Source: Moritella sp. F3 | Lineage (GTDB): Bacteria; Pseudomonadota; Gammaproteobacteria; Enterobacterales; Moritellaceae | Reading direction: 5' to 3' | Length of the DNA stretch: 64,000 nt | NCBI RefSeq assembly: GCF_015082335.1 | Contig: NZ_BLRL01000010.1 | Span: forward strand, 107,243-171,242 | In this document: positions 26,725-36,178 of the stretch, one piece after another | Layout of the letters: every line of letters begins with the position of its first letter | Numbering within the stretch: position 1 is the first letter of the stretch | Notes under the pieces: generated by a model | What the model saw: the letters and a program-made list of their open reading frames with translations, nothing else | Databases searched by the model: none | Told to the model about the DNA's origin: nothing | Program-made: the position numbers and the translations under genes

Positions 26725-27594
26725 TTAGCTAATCTTACCTTCGACTAATAACTGGCGGATCAGCGGGGCGCAGATAAGCTCCATCGCTAGCGCCATTTTC
26801 CCACCCGGAACAACGAGGGTATTGATACCAGAAATAAACGAACCATCAATCATGGTCAGTAAATAGGGGAAATCGACATTCTTCACGCTTTGAAAACGGA
26901 TCACCACCAAACTTTCATCTAGCGTTGGGATCGTCGTCGCACTAAATGGATTAGAGGTATCTACTAACGGTACACGCTGGAAGTTAATGTGCGTGCGTGA
27001 AAACTGCGGAGTAATGAAATTAATGTAGTCATCCATCGAACGGACAATAGAATCTGTGACGGCTTCACGAGAGTGGCCACGGTCTTCAGTATCGCGGACT
27101 AACTTTTGGATCCATTCTAAGTTAACAATCGGCACCATGCCGATCAGTAGATCAACGTGTTTCGCCACGTCGTTATCTTTGGTTGCTACACCGCCGTGTA
27201 GACCTTCATAGAATAAGATATCAGTACCAGCATCAATTTCTTGCCACGGGGTAAATGTACCTGGCATTAAATTATACGGCACGGCTTCATCAAAGGTATG
27301 CAGGTAGCGACGGTATTTACCACTGCCATCACGCCCGTAGTCTTGAAAGAAGTTTTCGAGTAACTCAAAATCATTAGCTTCGGGGCCAAAATAACTAATG
27401 TGTCGGCCTTGTTCACGGGCTTTACGTATCGCAACATCCATTTCAGGACGGGTGTAGCGATGAAAACTGTCACCTTCAATAAAAGAGGCTTTGATGTTTT
27501 CTTGACGGAACATGTGAGCAAAGGCCAAGCTAGTGGTAGAAGTACCGGCGCCTGATGAACCTGTCACAGCAATAATAGGATGTTTTGCTGACAT
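26725..27594 (-). CDS. prkB: Phosphoribulokinase-like kinase PrkB
   Basis: The 289-residue protein has the P-loop GSSGAGTSTTS (about 12-22) and the PRK/uridine-kinase fold: EGDSFHRYTRPEMD, LHTFDEAVPYN, FYEGLHGG. This is the short proteobacterial PrkB found in organisms without a Calvin cycle, and no RuBisCO gene is seen. Its in vivo substrate is uncertain. The start at 27594 (MSAKHPIIAVTG) sits directly before the first strand. It lies next to yheU, as in E. coli. Confidence 0.92.
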   Translation of the reverse strand: MSAKHPIIAVTGSSGAGTSTTSLAFAHMFRQENIKASFIEGDSFHRYTRPEMDVAIRKAREQGRHISYFGPEANDFELLENFFQDYGRDGSGKYRRYLHTFDEAVPYNLMPGTFTPWQEIDAGTDILFYEGLHGGVATKDNDVAKHVDLLIGMVPIVNLEWIQKLVRDTEDRGHSREAVTDSIVRSMDDYINFITPQFSRTHINFQRVPLVDTSNPFSATTIPTLDESLVVIRFQSVKNVDFPYLLTMIDGSFISGINTLVVPGGKMALAMELICAPLIRQLLVEGKIS

Positions 27595-27680
27595 TGTATC
27601 GACCAACTAGTTGAATTAAATGAATGAGTGCTATGTTATACGAGTTAAATGGTCTTAGATCAAGTATAACATTCGCACAA

Positions 27681-27908
27681 TTATTGTGGGTTTTTAAGAA
27701 CTTCGCTCTTTGGCAAGATGTTAACGCTGTCATGTAATTCAGAGTAAACGATGACCACATCGCCTGTTTCAAGTTGCTTGGTCACCTGACAAACTTTTTC
27801 TGACATCGACATCTCGAGGGTGCCATAATCAGTACCTTCTCGTAACACGAAGTGTTCTATAAGGGTATTTAGTGTATCTTTATCTAATTGCTTATAGGGA
27901 ATGATCAT
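27681..27908 (-). CDS. yheU: YheU family small protein (UPF0270)
   Basis: This 75-residue protein begins MIIPYKQLDKDTLNTLIEHFVLREGTDYG, the UPF0270 pattern, and is upstream of prkB as in enterobacteria. No enzymatic function is known. In E. coli yheT precedes yheU; here the upstream neighbour is the divergent TonB2 operon and yheT is absent. Confidence 0.9.
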   Translation of the reverse strand: MIIPYKQLDKDTLNTLIEHFVLREGTDYGTLEMSMSEKVCQVTKQLETGDVVIVYSELHDSVNILPKSEVLKNPQ

Positions 27909-27995
27909 TATTTTCGCTCTGCAGTGTGGTTACCAGTAATTTGTACAATATTAACATATATATTCGATTTGATTGCTAAATACGATTAGCTTAAA

Positions 27996-28014
27996 TATAA
28001 TGATTCTCATTTAG
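27996..28014. promoter_or_regulatory. Putative Fur box upstream of TonB2 operon
   Basis: TATAATGATTCTCATTTAG matches about 13 of 19 positions of the Fur consensus. Its reverse complement contains AATGAGAATCATTAT, a typical Fur-site core. It lies about 105 bp upstream of the first gene of the TonB2 operon, so iron-dependent repression is expected. Confidence 0.6.
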
Positions 28015-28119
28015 GTTAGTGTTGTGTATATTCGTTAGCCCAGAATATCGTACTTGATCATCAGATTTAATTATTACGGCTAACATATTTAATTATCACG
28101 GAATAAACAGTGGAATAAC

Positions 28120-28917
28120 ATGAACTATTCAGCAATTTGGTCAATCGGGTTACTTGCAGGGGCATTAATGATGCCAGCTCAAGCAACCAGCGAGCTTGAT
28201 AATATAATCAGCAGCAAGCAACAATCACAGACACAAGCACAGCGTACGCAAAATAACATTGCTGAATTAGATGAAAAAACCAGTGAAACCGTCGCTGAAT
28301 ATCGCGGTTTATTACGTGAAAATGCAGTGCTCACGGCTTATACCAATCAGCTTGAAAAACAAGTCGCGCAGCAGCTGAAACTATTAACCAGTTTAGAAAA
28401 TAACATGGCGAGCGTACGTGAAACGCGGATGGAATTGACGCCATTAATGCAGCAGATGGTACAAGTACTTACCCTGTTTGTGCAACAAGATATTCCCTTC
28501 TTATGGCAAGAACGTCAATTACGTTTAGCCGAACTTAATCGCTTATTAGACAACCCTAATATTACGATTGCCGATAAATACCGCCGCATTTTAGAAGCTT
28601 ATCAAATCGAAACCGAATACGGCGATACCATCGAAACATGGCAAGCGCAATTGCCGTTAAGTGATGCCGACAGAACCGTGCAACTTATTCGTGTTGGCCG
28701 TGTTGCTTTGTATTATCTTACGCCCGATCAGCATACTGCTGGGTATTGGGATAACAGCACTCGTACTTGGTTAACCTTACCTGAATCCTGGTTACCGAAA
28801 GTGAAACAAGCTTATGCCGTTGCAGATAATAAAACGGTACCTACCTTACTGGCGTTGCCCTTGTTAGAAGCATCACTCAATACGGATATAGAAATACCAC
28901 TGCAGGGGGCACTATAA
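28120..28917 (+). CDS. DUF3450 periplasmic coiled-coil protein of TonB2 system
   Basis: The 265-residue protein has a signal peptide (cleavage near MPAQATS, about residue 23). A long coiled coil (about 30-110, many Gln/Glu/Leu) and a mixed domain follow; IPFLWQERQLRLAELNRLLDNPNITIADKYRRILEAYQIE is typical of DUF3450. Such genes head TtpC/ExbB/ExbD/TonB2 operons in Vibrio and Shewanella. Its stop overlaps the next start by 1 bp. It is thought to assist energy transfer by the second TonB system. Confidence 0.88.
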   Translation: MNYSAIWSIGLLAGALMMPAQATSELDNIISSKQQSQTQAQRTQNNIAELDEKTSETVAEYRGLLRENAVLTAYTNQLEKQVAQQLKLLTSLENNMASVRETRMELTPLMQQMVQVLTLFVQQDIPFLWQERQLRLAELNRLLDNPNITIADKYRRILEAYQIETEYGDTIETWQAQLPLSDADRTVQLIRVGRVALYYLTPDQHTAGYWDNSTRTWLTLPESWLPKVKQAYAVADNKTVPTLLALPLLEASLNTDIEIPLQGAL

Positions 28918-30347
28918 TGGCTCGACTTCTCACAGCCTTAACGACTTTCTCGCTGCGTTTTAGTGCTTATGTTTTTCTTGTTTTTACTTTGCTGATGTTA
29001 GATGTTAACGCAACGCCATTAGATGAACTGTTAAAACAAGTTAAACAAAGTAATGTGGCAGAAACGCAAATAGATAACGCCGCATTAACGCGTTTCAAAG
29101 CGAACTTAACAACACAAAAAGCAAACTTAGCCGAGCAAACGCAGCGTAATCAAGCCTTACAGCAAAAAATGGCGCAGTTACAAGATGCGATTGCGAGTAA
29201 CAACAAACAGATCTTAGCTAAGCGTAAACTCGCCAATAGTGAGAAATCAGATTTGGATAAAGTGTTCAGTGAGTTTCGCGGTGCTAGCCAAGATCTACGC
29301 GGGCAATTAAATAAAAGCCCATTAAGTGCGACACTATCAGGACGTTCAACGCAATTATCTCCTTATAGCGAAGCCAATTATGAACCAGATTTAGCGGCGA
29401 TTAAAAATTTATGGCTACTGTTTACCGAGCAAATGGTAGCAAGCAGTAAAGTCACGACCGCTGAGATATCTGTCACAATGGCGGATGGCCGTAAAGAAAC
29501 ATTAGCCGTGACCCAAATTGCTGGGTTTACAGCATTTACCGCGCAAGGACCATTGCTGTATCAACCCGCGAGTGAAAGTTATCAATTATTACCGTCAAAC
29601 TCGGCGGATATCAGCGCACGTATTGCTGGGTTTTCGCAAGTACAAGATGGCTTTGTTAGTACGTTAATAGATCCTTCTGCTGGAGGTTTACTGCAACGTG
29701 CGACAGAAGAGCGCGTGTGGTGGCAGATATTTTCTGATGCCGGTATTATCGGTTTCATTATTGTCGCCGTTGGCGTTATCGGTATGGTTATCGGTTTATT
29801 CCGTTTATGGGTGCTATCTGGTGAAGCCAAGAAAATTAAAGCGCAAAAGCAGAATTTAGATAAACTAACTGATAATTCATTGGGTCGTATTATTGGTGTT
29901 TCTGACCGCCACGAGAATAGCAACGCAGATGAATTAGCCCGTTTTCTTGATGAAGCCATTTTGGCTGAATTACCAGAATGTCATAAAGGCTTAGGATCGT
30001 TAGCTGTATTGGCAACGATTGCACCGTTATTAGGGCTGCTAGGCACCGTAGCGGGGATGATTGAAACTTTTCAAGCTATCACGGCTTATGGCAATAGTGA
30101 CCCTCAAGTATTATCGAGTGGTATTTCACAAGCCTTGTTAACTACTAAATTTGGTTTGATTGCGGCCGTGCCATTAATGTTATTGCACAGTTTACTCACC
30201 AGTAAAAGTGACAGTATTGTCCATGTGATTGAGCATCAAAGTGCAGGTTTATTAGCGCAGCGTCAACAACGTCTTAATTTATGTGTTAATGAATCACAGA
30301 CTGCACAAGTCGTAATTCATCACCAACAAACAGCTGGTAATTCATAA
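28917..30347 (+). CDS. TtpC-like MotA/TolQ/ExbB proton-channel protein
   Basis: A 476-residue protein has a signal or anchor segment and a periplasmic coiled coil (about 30-135). It also has a membrane helix around 270-295 and a C-terminal ExbB/TolQ domain with GSLAVLATIAPLLGLLGTVAGMIETFQAI (about 360-390). The long periplasmic extension separates TtpC from ordinary ExbB. In Vibrio TtpC is required for TonB2 function. It is the second gene of the operon, 2 bp before exbB2. Confidence 0.88.
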   Translation: MARLLTALTTFSLRFSAYVFLVFTLLMLDVNATPLDELLKQVKQSNVAETQIDNAALTRFKANLTTQKANLAEQTQRNQALQQKMAQLQDAIASNNKQILAKRKLANSEKSDLDKVFSEFRGASQDLRGQLNKSPLSATLSGRSTQLSPYSEANYEPDLAAIKNLWLLFTEQMVASSKVTTAEISVTMADGRKETLAVTQIAGFTAFTAQGPLLYQPASESYQLLPSNSADISARIAGFSQVQDGFVSTLIDPSAGGLLQRATEERVWWQIFSDAGIIGFIIVAVGVIGMVIGLFRLWVLSGEAKKIKAQKQNLDKLTDNSLGRIIGVSDRHENSNADELARFLDEAILAELPECHKGLGSLAVLATIAPLLGLLGTVAGMIETFQAITAYGNSDPQVLSSGISQALLTTKFGLIAAVPLMLLHSLLTSKSDSIVHVIEHQSAGLLAQRQQRLNLCVNESQTAQVVIHHQQTAGNS

Positions 30348-30349
30348 TC

Positions 30350-30856
30350 ATGTCGGCGTTTATTGAATTTCTTCATGATGCATCGCTGATATTTTGGGTC
30401 ATTATGCTGCTGTCGGTGGTGATGTGGTGGACGATAGCCCGTTGTTATTTACAGTATGTTTTTCAATATCCAGGACTCTCTAAGCATTACCAAGCAGAGT
30501 GGAGAGAATGGCAAGGTCAATCACACTTATTAGCAGTGGCGGTGCGTGATGGTTTTATTTCCGAATTACAAAGCCAGCTTACGCGCAAACTTATATTTAT
30601 TAAAACCTTAACTGGGGTATTACCGCTATTAGGGTTACTTGGTACAGTTGATGGCATGATTGATAATTTCTCGGTATTGTCTGACAGCCTTGGGGTATCT
30701 GAGCTATTTAGCAGTGGTATTGCCCAAGCGTTATTAACCACCTTAGCGGGGTTAGTAACGGGTTTATCGGGGTTGTTTTTTTGTCATAGTTTGAACAAAC
30801 GAGCGAACTTGTTGACCTTGGACTTGGCGCAAAAATTAGTTGTGAAAGGGATTTAA
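30350..30856 (+). CDS. exbB: ExbB2-type proton-channel subunit
   Basis: The 168-residue inner-membrane protein has three helices and the family core GVLPLLGLLGTVDGMIDNF near residue 89. A second conserved segment is IAQALLTTLAGLVTGLSGLFF. It is short compared with E. coli ExbB (244), as is normal for TonB2-type ExbB. Its stop and the exbD start are adjacent. Confidence 0.92.
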   Translation: MSAFIEFLHDASLIFWVIMLLSVVMWWTIARCYLQYVFQYPGLSKHYQAEWREWQGQSHLLAVAVRDGFISELQSQLTRKLIFIKTLTGVLPLLGLLGTVDGMIDNFSVLSDSLGVSELFSSGIAQALLTTLAGLVTGLSGLFFCHSLNKRANLLTLDLAQKLVVKGI

Positions 30857-31258
30857 ATGAGAACTCGATTTAGTCGAAACAACAGTGACGCGCTCACTGT
30901 CGATTTAACACCTATGATTGATATGGTGTTTATTTTACTTATCTTCTTTTTAGTTACCGCATCGTTTAACAAGATGAATGCGATTGATATTAAACGCCCC
31001 GATGGCGCGACCAATGATATGCAAGGCGCGGTGAGTTTAGTCGTGTCTATTGATGCCGAAAATGGCGTGTGGGTTGAAGGCGAGCCTGTTGATATTCGTA
31101 AATTACGTAGTCGAGTGAAAACATTAAGTGGTGGCGATCATACCTCGGTGATGTTGAATGCTGATCGCAGTGTCGATACTGGTCGTTTAATTGAAGTACT
31201 AGATCAAGTCAGATTAGCTGGGGTGGACAATGTTGCAGTCGCAACAGCGAGGCAGTAG
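30857..31258 (+). CDS. exbD: ExbD2-type energy-transduction protein
   Basis: The 133-residue protein has a short cytoplasmic N-terminus and one membrane helix. The helix carries the proton-carrying Asp of the ExbD/TolR family in VDLTPMIDMVFILLIFFLV (Asp about 23). A periplasmic domain follows. It works with ExbB to harness the proton gradient. The tonB frame begins inside its last 29 bp. Confidence 0.93.
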   Translation: MRTRFSRNNSDALTVDLTPMIDMVFILLIFFLVTASFNKMNAIDIKRPDGATNDMQGAVSLVVSIDAENGVWVEGEPVDIRKLRSRVKTLSGGDHTSVMLNADRSVDTGRLIEVLDQVRLAGVDNVAVATARQ

Positions 31259-31934
31259 GGGCCACTGGCTACTAGCGTTTGGGCTAGCAGTCGTTGTGAA
31301 TATCAGTTTAGCGGGATTAATTTATTCGTTAACGGTTGGCAGCAATAATCCCCCTGTACAAGAGCCTATTGCGATCGACTTTCGTCAATTTACTGATTCA
31401 AGTGTTGAAGAGCAGGAAATTAGCCCTGAGCTAGAAGTGATCCCCGAACCAAAACCACAGCAAGAAATGGCGACACTGCCACAAGCGGTGCAACCAAGTT
31501 TTGATGCACCTGATATTAATTTAAACAGCAGTATTACTTTGCCAGCGTTATCGGTACCGACTTTTGATGTATCGCCGCAATTGGTTGATGTGACTAGCCA
31601 TATTCAACCGCAAGCTGACGTGATACCTGTTGCAGTCGCGAATGTCGAGCAAGCCGTGATTGGCGAGCCTGAAATCGGCTTTGCTAAAGTATTACGTAAA
31701 ACTAACCCGCAATACCCGTATAAAGCCAAACGGCTGAAAATTGAAGGTTATGTGCTGTTACATATCTTGATTAATGATGAAGGCCGCAGTGAAGAGATCA
31801 ACATCATCGAAGAAAGCCCCCGTGGTTATTTCGGTAAAGTGTCGCGTAAATCAGTGCGCCGCTGGCAGTTTGAAAAAGCGCCTGCAGGTACTGAAGTATG
31901 GAAAAAATGGAGAATGGTCTTTGAACTTAATTAG
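31230..31934 (+). CDS. tonB: TonB2-type energy transducer
   Basis: The 234-residue protein has an N-terminal membrane anchor (about 12-34) and a periplasmic Pro/Glu-rich spacer (about 45-75; EVIPEPKPQQ). Its C-terminal domain has NPQYPYKAKRLKIEGYVLLHILINDEGR, the TonB_C fold that contacts the TonB box of outer-membrane receptors. It overlaps exbD by 29 bp and the TPR gene begins 1 bp after its stop. No TonB-dependent receptor gene is in the window. Confidence 0.92.
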   Translation: MLQSQQRGSRGHWLLAFGLAVVVNISLAGLIYSLTVGSNNPPVQEPIAIDFRQFTDSSVEEQEISPELEVIPEPKPQQEMATLPQAVQPSFDAPDINLNSSITLPALSVPTFDVSPQLVDVTSHIQPQADVIPVAVANVEQAVIGEPEIGFAKVLRKTNPQYPYKAKRLKIEGYVLLHILINDEGRSEEINIIEESPRGYFGKVSRKSVRRWQFEKAPAGTEVWKKWRMVFELN

Positions 31935-31935
31935 A

Positions 31936-33282
31936 ATGAAGCAGCTTAGATCGTCGCTATTTTTATCATTACAGTCATCACTTTTTTCGGGGCAGCTGCT
32001 ACTATCAGCATCAATTTTAACATTGATGCTATTGTCGTTACCATCAGCACAAGCGCAAGTACCACCGTCTGTTTATAGTCGTTATGTTACCTTAACCACA
32101 GCGTTCACGAAGATGTCTACGCAGGACGATAAGCAAAATAAAGCCAAGGCTGAATCGAATAAAATTTTAACTAATGATATTGCTGAATTTTATCAGCAGC
32201 AACTTGAGCATTCGGCTGAACGCCAATTGCTGGCCAGTAATTTACACCTACAAGTGTTGTTGAGTAAGGGAAGTTATACGGAGAGCTATCAGGTCGTCTC
32301 TCGACTGCTCAGTTTACCGTTAGAACTTGAACAGCAACTAACATTCCAACAGTTAGCAGCGCAGCTAGCTGCAAGCGCGAATAAAACCCCCAATACAAAA
32401 TCGTGGGCACTCGTCACTCAACATCTTAATGCGTGGTTTTCGCTGGTGGACAAGCTTGATGATAAACAACGTGAAATTTACAAGATCACCAAGGATCAAC
32501 AAGCCAGTAATGCTGCGCTATTAGCGCAAGGGTATTATTTACAAGACAAGCTAACCGCTGCTTTAGCGCCGTCAAAACGTGCTTATAAGCTAGCGCCGAA
32601 AAAAGAATCTTACCTGCAATTACTCCTGGCATTATTGCAGCGTCTAGAACACACAAAACAGCTCAATAAAAACCTGCAAATAGCCGTAGTCGATTTTCCT
32701 CAATCAAAAGACTATTGGGAACGTTTGGCGTATAGCTACCTTAGTCTAGAGCAGAATAAAGCGGCGTTATCGACATTGGCGATCACCCGTAATCAAGGCC
32801 TGCTTACCGCACAAGGTTATCGGGTATTAGCCTCGCTATATCTCCAGCAGCAACAACCGAGATTAGCGGCTGATGTGTATATTGAAGGCGCGGATAAAAA
32901 ATTATTACCGCTCGATTTAGCTTATTTTAAAGGTTTGAGTGATGCGTGGTTAATGGCGCGTGAACGCAGCAAAGCGCTGGATGTGTTAGCCCAAGCTAAA
33001 CGCGCTGGCATTAAATTAGCTAAGCACGATCAACAGCAAGCGCAGTTATTGTATTTAGAAGCTCGCTGGTCCGAAGCTGAATCAGCATATGTTGATTTGC
33101 TGCAAGATGTGGATATTAAAACTACGGATGAAAAGACGCTATTAACAACCGATAAATGGCGTTTTTTATTAGCAGTTAGTCAAATTGAACAAGGTAAGAA
33201 AGTCCAAGCGAAAGATAATTTACTGCTACTGCAGACTAAGCAATATCAAGGTTACAGTGAAGGGTGGTTAGAGCAGCTTTAG
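31936..33282 (+). CDS. TPR protein of TonB2 operon
   Basis: I start it at the ATG at 31936 just after the tonB stop; the open frame extends further upstream inside tonB but without signal sequence. The 448-residue protein begins with a signal peptide ending near PSAQAQ (about residue 38). It consists mostly of helical tetratricopeptide-like repeats (for example YYLQDKLTAALAPSKRAYKLAP, YWERLAYSYLSLEQNKAALS). TPR genes close many DUF3450-TtpC-TonB2 operons. A periplasmic scaffold role is inferred. Confidence 0.83.
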   Translation: MKQLRSSLFLSLQSSLFSGQLLLSASILTLMLLSLPSAQAQVPPSVYSRYVTLTTAFTKMSTQDDKQNKAKAESNKILTNDIAEFYQQQLEHSAERQLLASNLHLQVLLSKGSYTESYQVVSRLLSLPLELEQQLTFQQLAAQLAASANKTPNTKSWALVTQHLNAWFSLVDKLDDKQREIYKITKDQQASNAALLAQGYYLQDKLTAALAPSKRAYKLAPKKESYLQLLLALLQRLEHTKQLNKNLQIAVVDFPQSKDYWERLAYSYLSLEQNKAALSTLAITRNQGLLTAQGYRVLASLYLQQQQPRLAADVYIEGADKKLLPLDLAYFKGLSDAWLMARERSKALDVLAQAKRAGIKLAKHDQQQAQLLYLEARWSEAESAYVDLLQDVDIKTTDEKTLLTTDKWRFLLAVSQIEQGKKVQAKDNLLLLQTKQYQGYSEGWLEQL

Positions 33283-33370
33283 ATCACACTTTTATCCCAT
33301 TATGGCTAGTGCCGAGTAACAAAACGCCCTCTATAGTTAAATGATATAAAACCTTTAGAAGGTCGTCATA

Positions 33371-33730
33371 ATGAATTTATCGAACATAGTACAGCGTGGT
33401 TGGGAGTTTGTAGGTAAAGGTGACTTTGATGCTTTAATTCTTGATTACACAGATGATATGACATTTGTGATGCCTGGGCAGGAAGATATTCTCAGAGGAC
33501 GACGGACATTTCGTAAGGCGCTAAATAATCTAGGCGGTTTGTTGCCACCGGGTTTTGAAATCACTGAATTGCGTCAGATTGAAACGGGTAATGAAGTTGT
33601 CTCAATTGTGGAGTGGAAATCCGATAAAGTTGCAGCGTCACAATTATCTGTTTTGTTCCAATTTGAAGGTGACAAAATTTATGAGGAACGCTGGTTTGTT
33701 GATACCGAACAATGGAAAAATTTGTTTTGA
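33371..33730 (+). CDS. NTF2-like (SnoaL/ketosteroid-isomerase-like) small protein
   Basis: The 119-residue soluble protein has the cone-fold pattern of SnoaL-like proteins: an N-terminal helix (WEFVGKGDFDALILDYTDDMTFVMPG), RGRRTFRKAL, then strands ending EERWFVDTEQW. This fold serves as isomerase, hydrolase or simple ligand binder, so no reaction can be assigned. It is monocistronic, 88 bp after the TonB2 operon, with a terminator behind it. Confidence 0.8.
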   Translation: MNLSNIVQRGWEFVGKGDFDALILDYTDDMTFVMPGQEDILRGRRTFRKALNNLGGLLPPGFEITELRQIETGNEVVSIVEWKSDKVAASQLSVLFQFEGDKIYEERWFVDTEQWKNLF

Positions 33731-33750
33731 TAAAGTTTGTTTGGGTAAAT

Positions 33751-33788
33751 AAAAATAGAGGCTGATACAAACTCAGCCCCTATTTAGG
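33751..33788. terminator. Bidirectional terminator
   Basis: AAATAGaGGCTGA-N7-TCAGCCcCTATTT lies between the convergent NTF2-like gene and yheS, with A-runs before and T's after. Confidence 0.85.
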
Positions 33789-33812
33789 ATATAGTTACGG
33801 TTACAGGATCGT

Positions 33813-35726
33813 TTAAGCTTGTTCGCTTGCTTCGATCATCTCTTCAAGCTCTTCGTTTAATTCCATCCATGTGGTTTCAGCTTCTTCAATCGCCACAACA
33901 AACTTCGCTTGCTCGCTTAATGCGGTTTTCAGCTTGGCTTTATTTTGATCTTCGTAGATACTGGTTTCACTAAGCTGGGCTTCAACGGCAGTTAACTTGT
34001 CACCTAAAGTTTCAAGTTGCTTGTCGAGCTTTTCAATGTTTTTACGCACTGGCTGAGTCTGCTTGCGTAATTCCGCCGCTTTACGCTTTTGATCTTTCTT
34101 ACCTTGTGCACTGTTGGCGCTGGTATTAACCACTTGCGTTGCTTGCTTCTCAACTTTTTGCTGTTCTGCTAACCAGGTATGGTAATCATCCAAGTCACCG
34201 TCAAACGGTAATACCTTCTTATCGTGTACCAAGTACAGCTCATCGGTCGTAGAGCGTAATAAGTGACGATCATGCGATACTACAATCATAGCGCCTTCAA
34301 AGCCTTGTAGGGCTACTGACAGCGCGTGACGCATTTCTAAATCCAAGTGGTTGGTTGGCTCATCGAGTAGTAACAGGTTCGGTTTTTGCCATACGATAAG
34401 GGCCAATACCAAACGTGCTTTTTCACCACCTGAAAATGGACGTACGATATCTAATGCTTTTTCACCGATGAAACCAAAACCACCTAAGTATTTACGCAGT
34501 TCTAATTCTGTTTTATCGGGTGCTAGACGAACCATGTGCTGTAATGGCGTATCGTCTAAGCGTAAAAATTCTAATTGGTGCTGGGCAAAGTAACCGATTT
34601 TTGAATTCGGATTAACTTCTAACGAGCCTTTTAGTGGCGCCATCTCAGCAGACAGTAATTTAATTAATGTTGATTTACCGGCGCCGTTACGACCCAATAA
34701 ACCAATACGGCTACCCGGTACTAGATTCAACTTAATGTTATCAAGAATAAGGGTATCGCCATAACCTGCGCACACGTTTTCCATTGTTAACAACGGCAGT
34801 GGCAGTGCATCAGGTTCTAAGAAACTAAAGCTAAATTGTGAATCAGCATTGGCCGCTGAAATCAGCTCCATACGCTCCATCGCTTTAATACGACTTTGTG
34901 CTTGTTTGGCTTTTGATGCTTTGTAACGGAAACGGTCGATGTAACTTTGCATGTGGGCAACTTCACGCTGTTGCTTTTCAAACATAGACTGCTGTTGTGA
35001 TAGTTTCTCTGCACGTTGTTTTTCGAATGAGGTGTAGTCACCTGTGTATTCGTTTAGCTTTTGGTCTTCAACGTGAATGATCTTAGTAATAATCGCATCG
35101 AGGAAATCGCGATCATGCGAGATCAACATTAATGTACCGTCATACTGTTTTAACCATTTCTCTAACCAGATAACCGCATCCAAATCCAAGTGGTTGGTTG
35201 GTTCATCGAGGAGTAATAAGTCAGAACGGCATAACAGTGCTTGGGCTAAGTTTAAACGCATGCGCCAACCACCCGAGAAACTCTGTACTGGCAGTTGCTG
35301 TTTGTCTTCACTAAAGCCTAAGCCTGATAACAGTTCAGAACAGCGCGCGTTAATGCTGTACGCACCAATCGCATCGAGTTTACCGTGGATCTCAGCAATC
35401 TTGTTGCCGTTATCTGCTGCTTCAGCTTGAGCTAGATCCGCTTCTAATTGACGGAATTCAATATCACCATCTAACACGTAATCATGGGCGCTGCGATCGA
35501 GTGCAGGGGTTTCCTGTTTCACACTTGATACTTGCCAACCTGTTGGATAGGTTAGGCTGCCGTTATCCAAACTGATTTCGTGGCGGATAAGGGCAAATAA
35601 ACTGGATTTACCACAGCCGTTCTTACCGACTAAGCCAACTTTTTGACCTGGGTTGATTTTGGCACTGGTATTTGTAATAAGTGGCTTGCCACCACGCAGA
35701 AGTTCAATATCGCTAGCTATGATCAT
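33813..35726 (-). CDS. yheS: ABC-F family ATPase YheS
   Basis: A 637-residue soluble protein with two ATP-binding cassettes: Walker A GKNGCGKSS near 35 and GRNGAGKST near 346, signatures SFSGGWRMRL and PFSGGEKARL, and Walker B LLLLDEPTNHLDL twice. The linker between them is charged (about 240-290) and the C-terminus is a coiled coil (about 560-637). There are no membrane helices, so it is an ABC-F translation factor that acts at the ribosome. Length and order fit YheS. It is next to yheV and slyD, as in enterobacteria. Confidence 0.95.
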   Translation of the reverse strand: MIIASDIELLRGGKPLITNTSAKINPGQKVGLVGKNGCGKSSLFALIRHEISLDNGSLTYPTGWQVSSVKQETPALDRSAHDYVLDGDIEFRQLEADLAQAEAADNGNKIAEIHGKLDAIGAYSINARCSELLSGLGFSEDKQQLPVQSFSGGWRMRLNLAQALLCRSDLLLLDEPTNHLDLDAVIWLEKWLKQYDGTLMLISHDRDFLDAIITKIIHVEDQKLNEYTGDYTSFEKQRAEKLSQQQSMFEKQQREVAHMQSYIDRFRYKASKAKQAQSRIKAMERMELISAANADSQFSFSFLEPDALPLPLLTMENVCAGYGDTLILDNIKLNLVPGSRIGLLGRNGAGKSTLIKLLSAEMAPLKGSLEVNPNSKIGYFAQHQLEFLRLDDTPLQHMVRLAPDKTELELRKYLGGFGFIGEKALDIVRPFSGGEKARLVLALIVWQKPNLLLLDEPTNHLDLEMRHALSVALQGFEGAMIVVSHDRHLLRSTTDELYLVHDKKVLPFDGDLDDYHTWLAEQQKVEKQATQVVNTSANSAQGKKDQKRKAAELRKQTQPVRKNIEKLDKQLETLGDKLTAVEAQLSETSIYEDQNKAKLKTALSEQAKFVVAIEEAETTWMELNEELEEMIEASEQA

Positions 35727-35916
35727 ATGAGGGCTATTAGTAACTATAATTGCGGCGATTTTAGCGGATTTACGCCCATTTTAAAATGTTAAACTTTGAA
35801 ATTTGTACTAAGAATAAAGTACACTCTTAGTCAAACGATGCTAAGAGACTTAATATCAGTTTATTGAAACGGATTGTTAAGCTGCTTTAAGCTCGTGAAA
35901 AGACTAGGAGGTTGCA

Positions 35917-36123
35917 GTGGTTGAACGGAAGAAAAGACGCTTTGTCGCCGGCGCTAAGTGCCCGACGTGCAATGAAATAGATGTGATACAGCTATTTCAA
36001 GTGAATGGGGTAGAAACAATTGAATGTGTCAGTTGTGGCTATACTCAAGCGCAAGCAGAAGGAGAGGTGAATACCGCCACCCGCGATTTCGAACAAATGA
36101 TAGGGGTCTTTAAGCAAGACTAA
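35917..36123 (+). CDS. yheV: YheV family zinc-ribbon protein
   Basis: A 68-residue protein with a four-Cys zinc ribbon: AKCPTCNE (about 15-18) and IECVSCGY (about 37-40). It starts at GTG 35917 behind AGGAG with 6-bp spacing. The family (DUF2387) has no proven function. Its position between yheS and slyD is conserved in related genomes. Confidence 0.9.
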   Translation: MVERKKRRFVAGAKCPTCNEIDVIQLFQVNGVETIECVSCGYTQAQAEGEVNTATRDFEQMIGVFKQD

Positions 36124-36178
36124 TAATGACCTTGCTTAAAGGAAACTGTAATAGTTAATTTAGAAATAGAGAATAAAT

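Noticed and set aside
31774..31935. Longer N-terminus for the TPR gene inside tonB
   Set aside because: The signal peptide begins at the ATG at 31936 just after the tonB stop; the extra 54 codons are an out-of-frame reading of the conserved TonB C-terminal domain.
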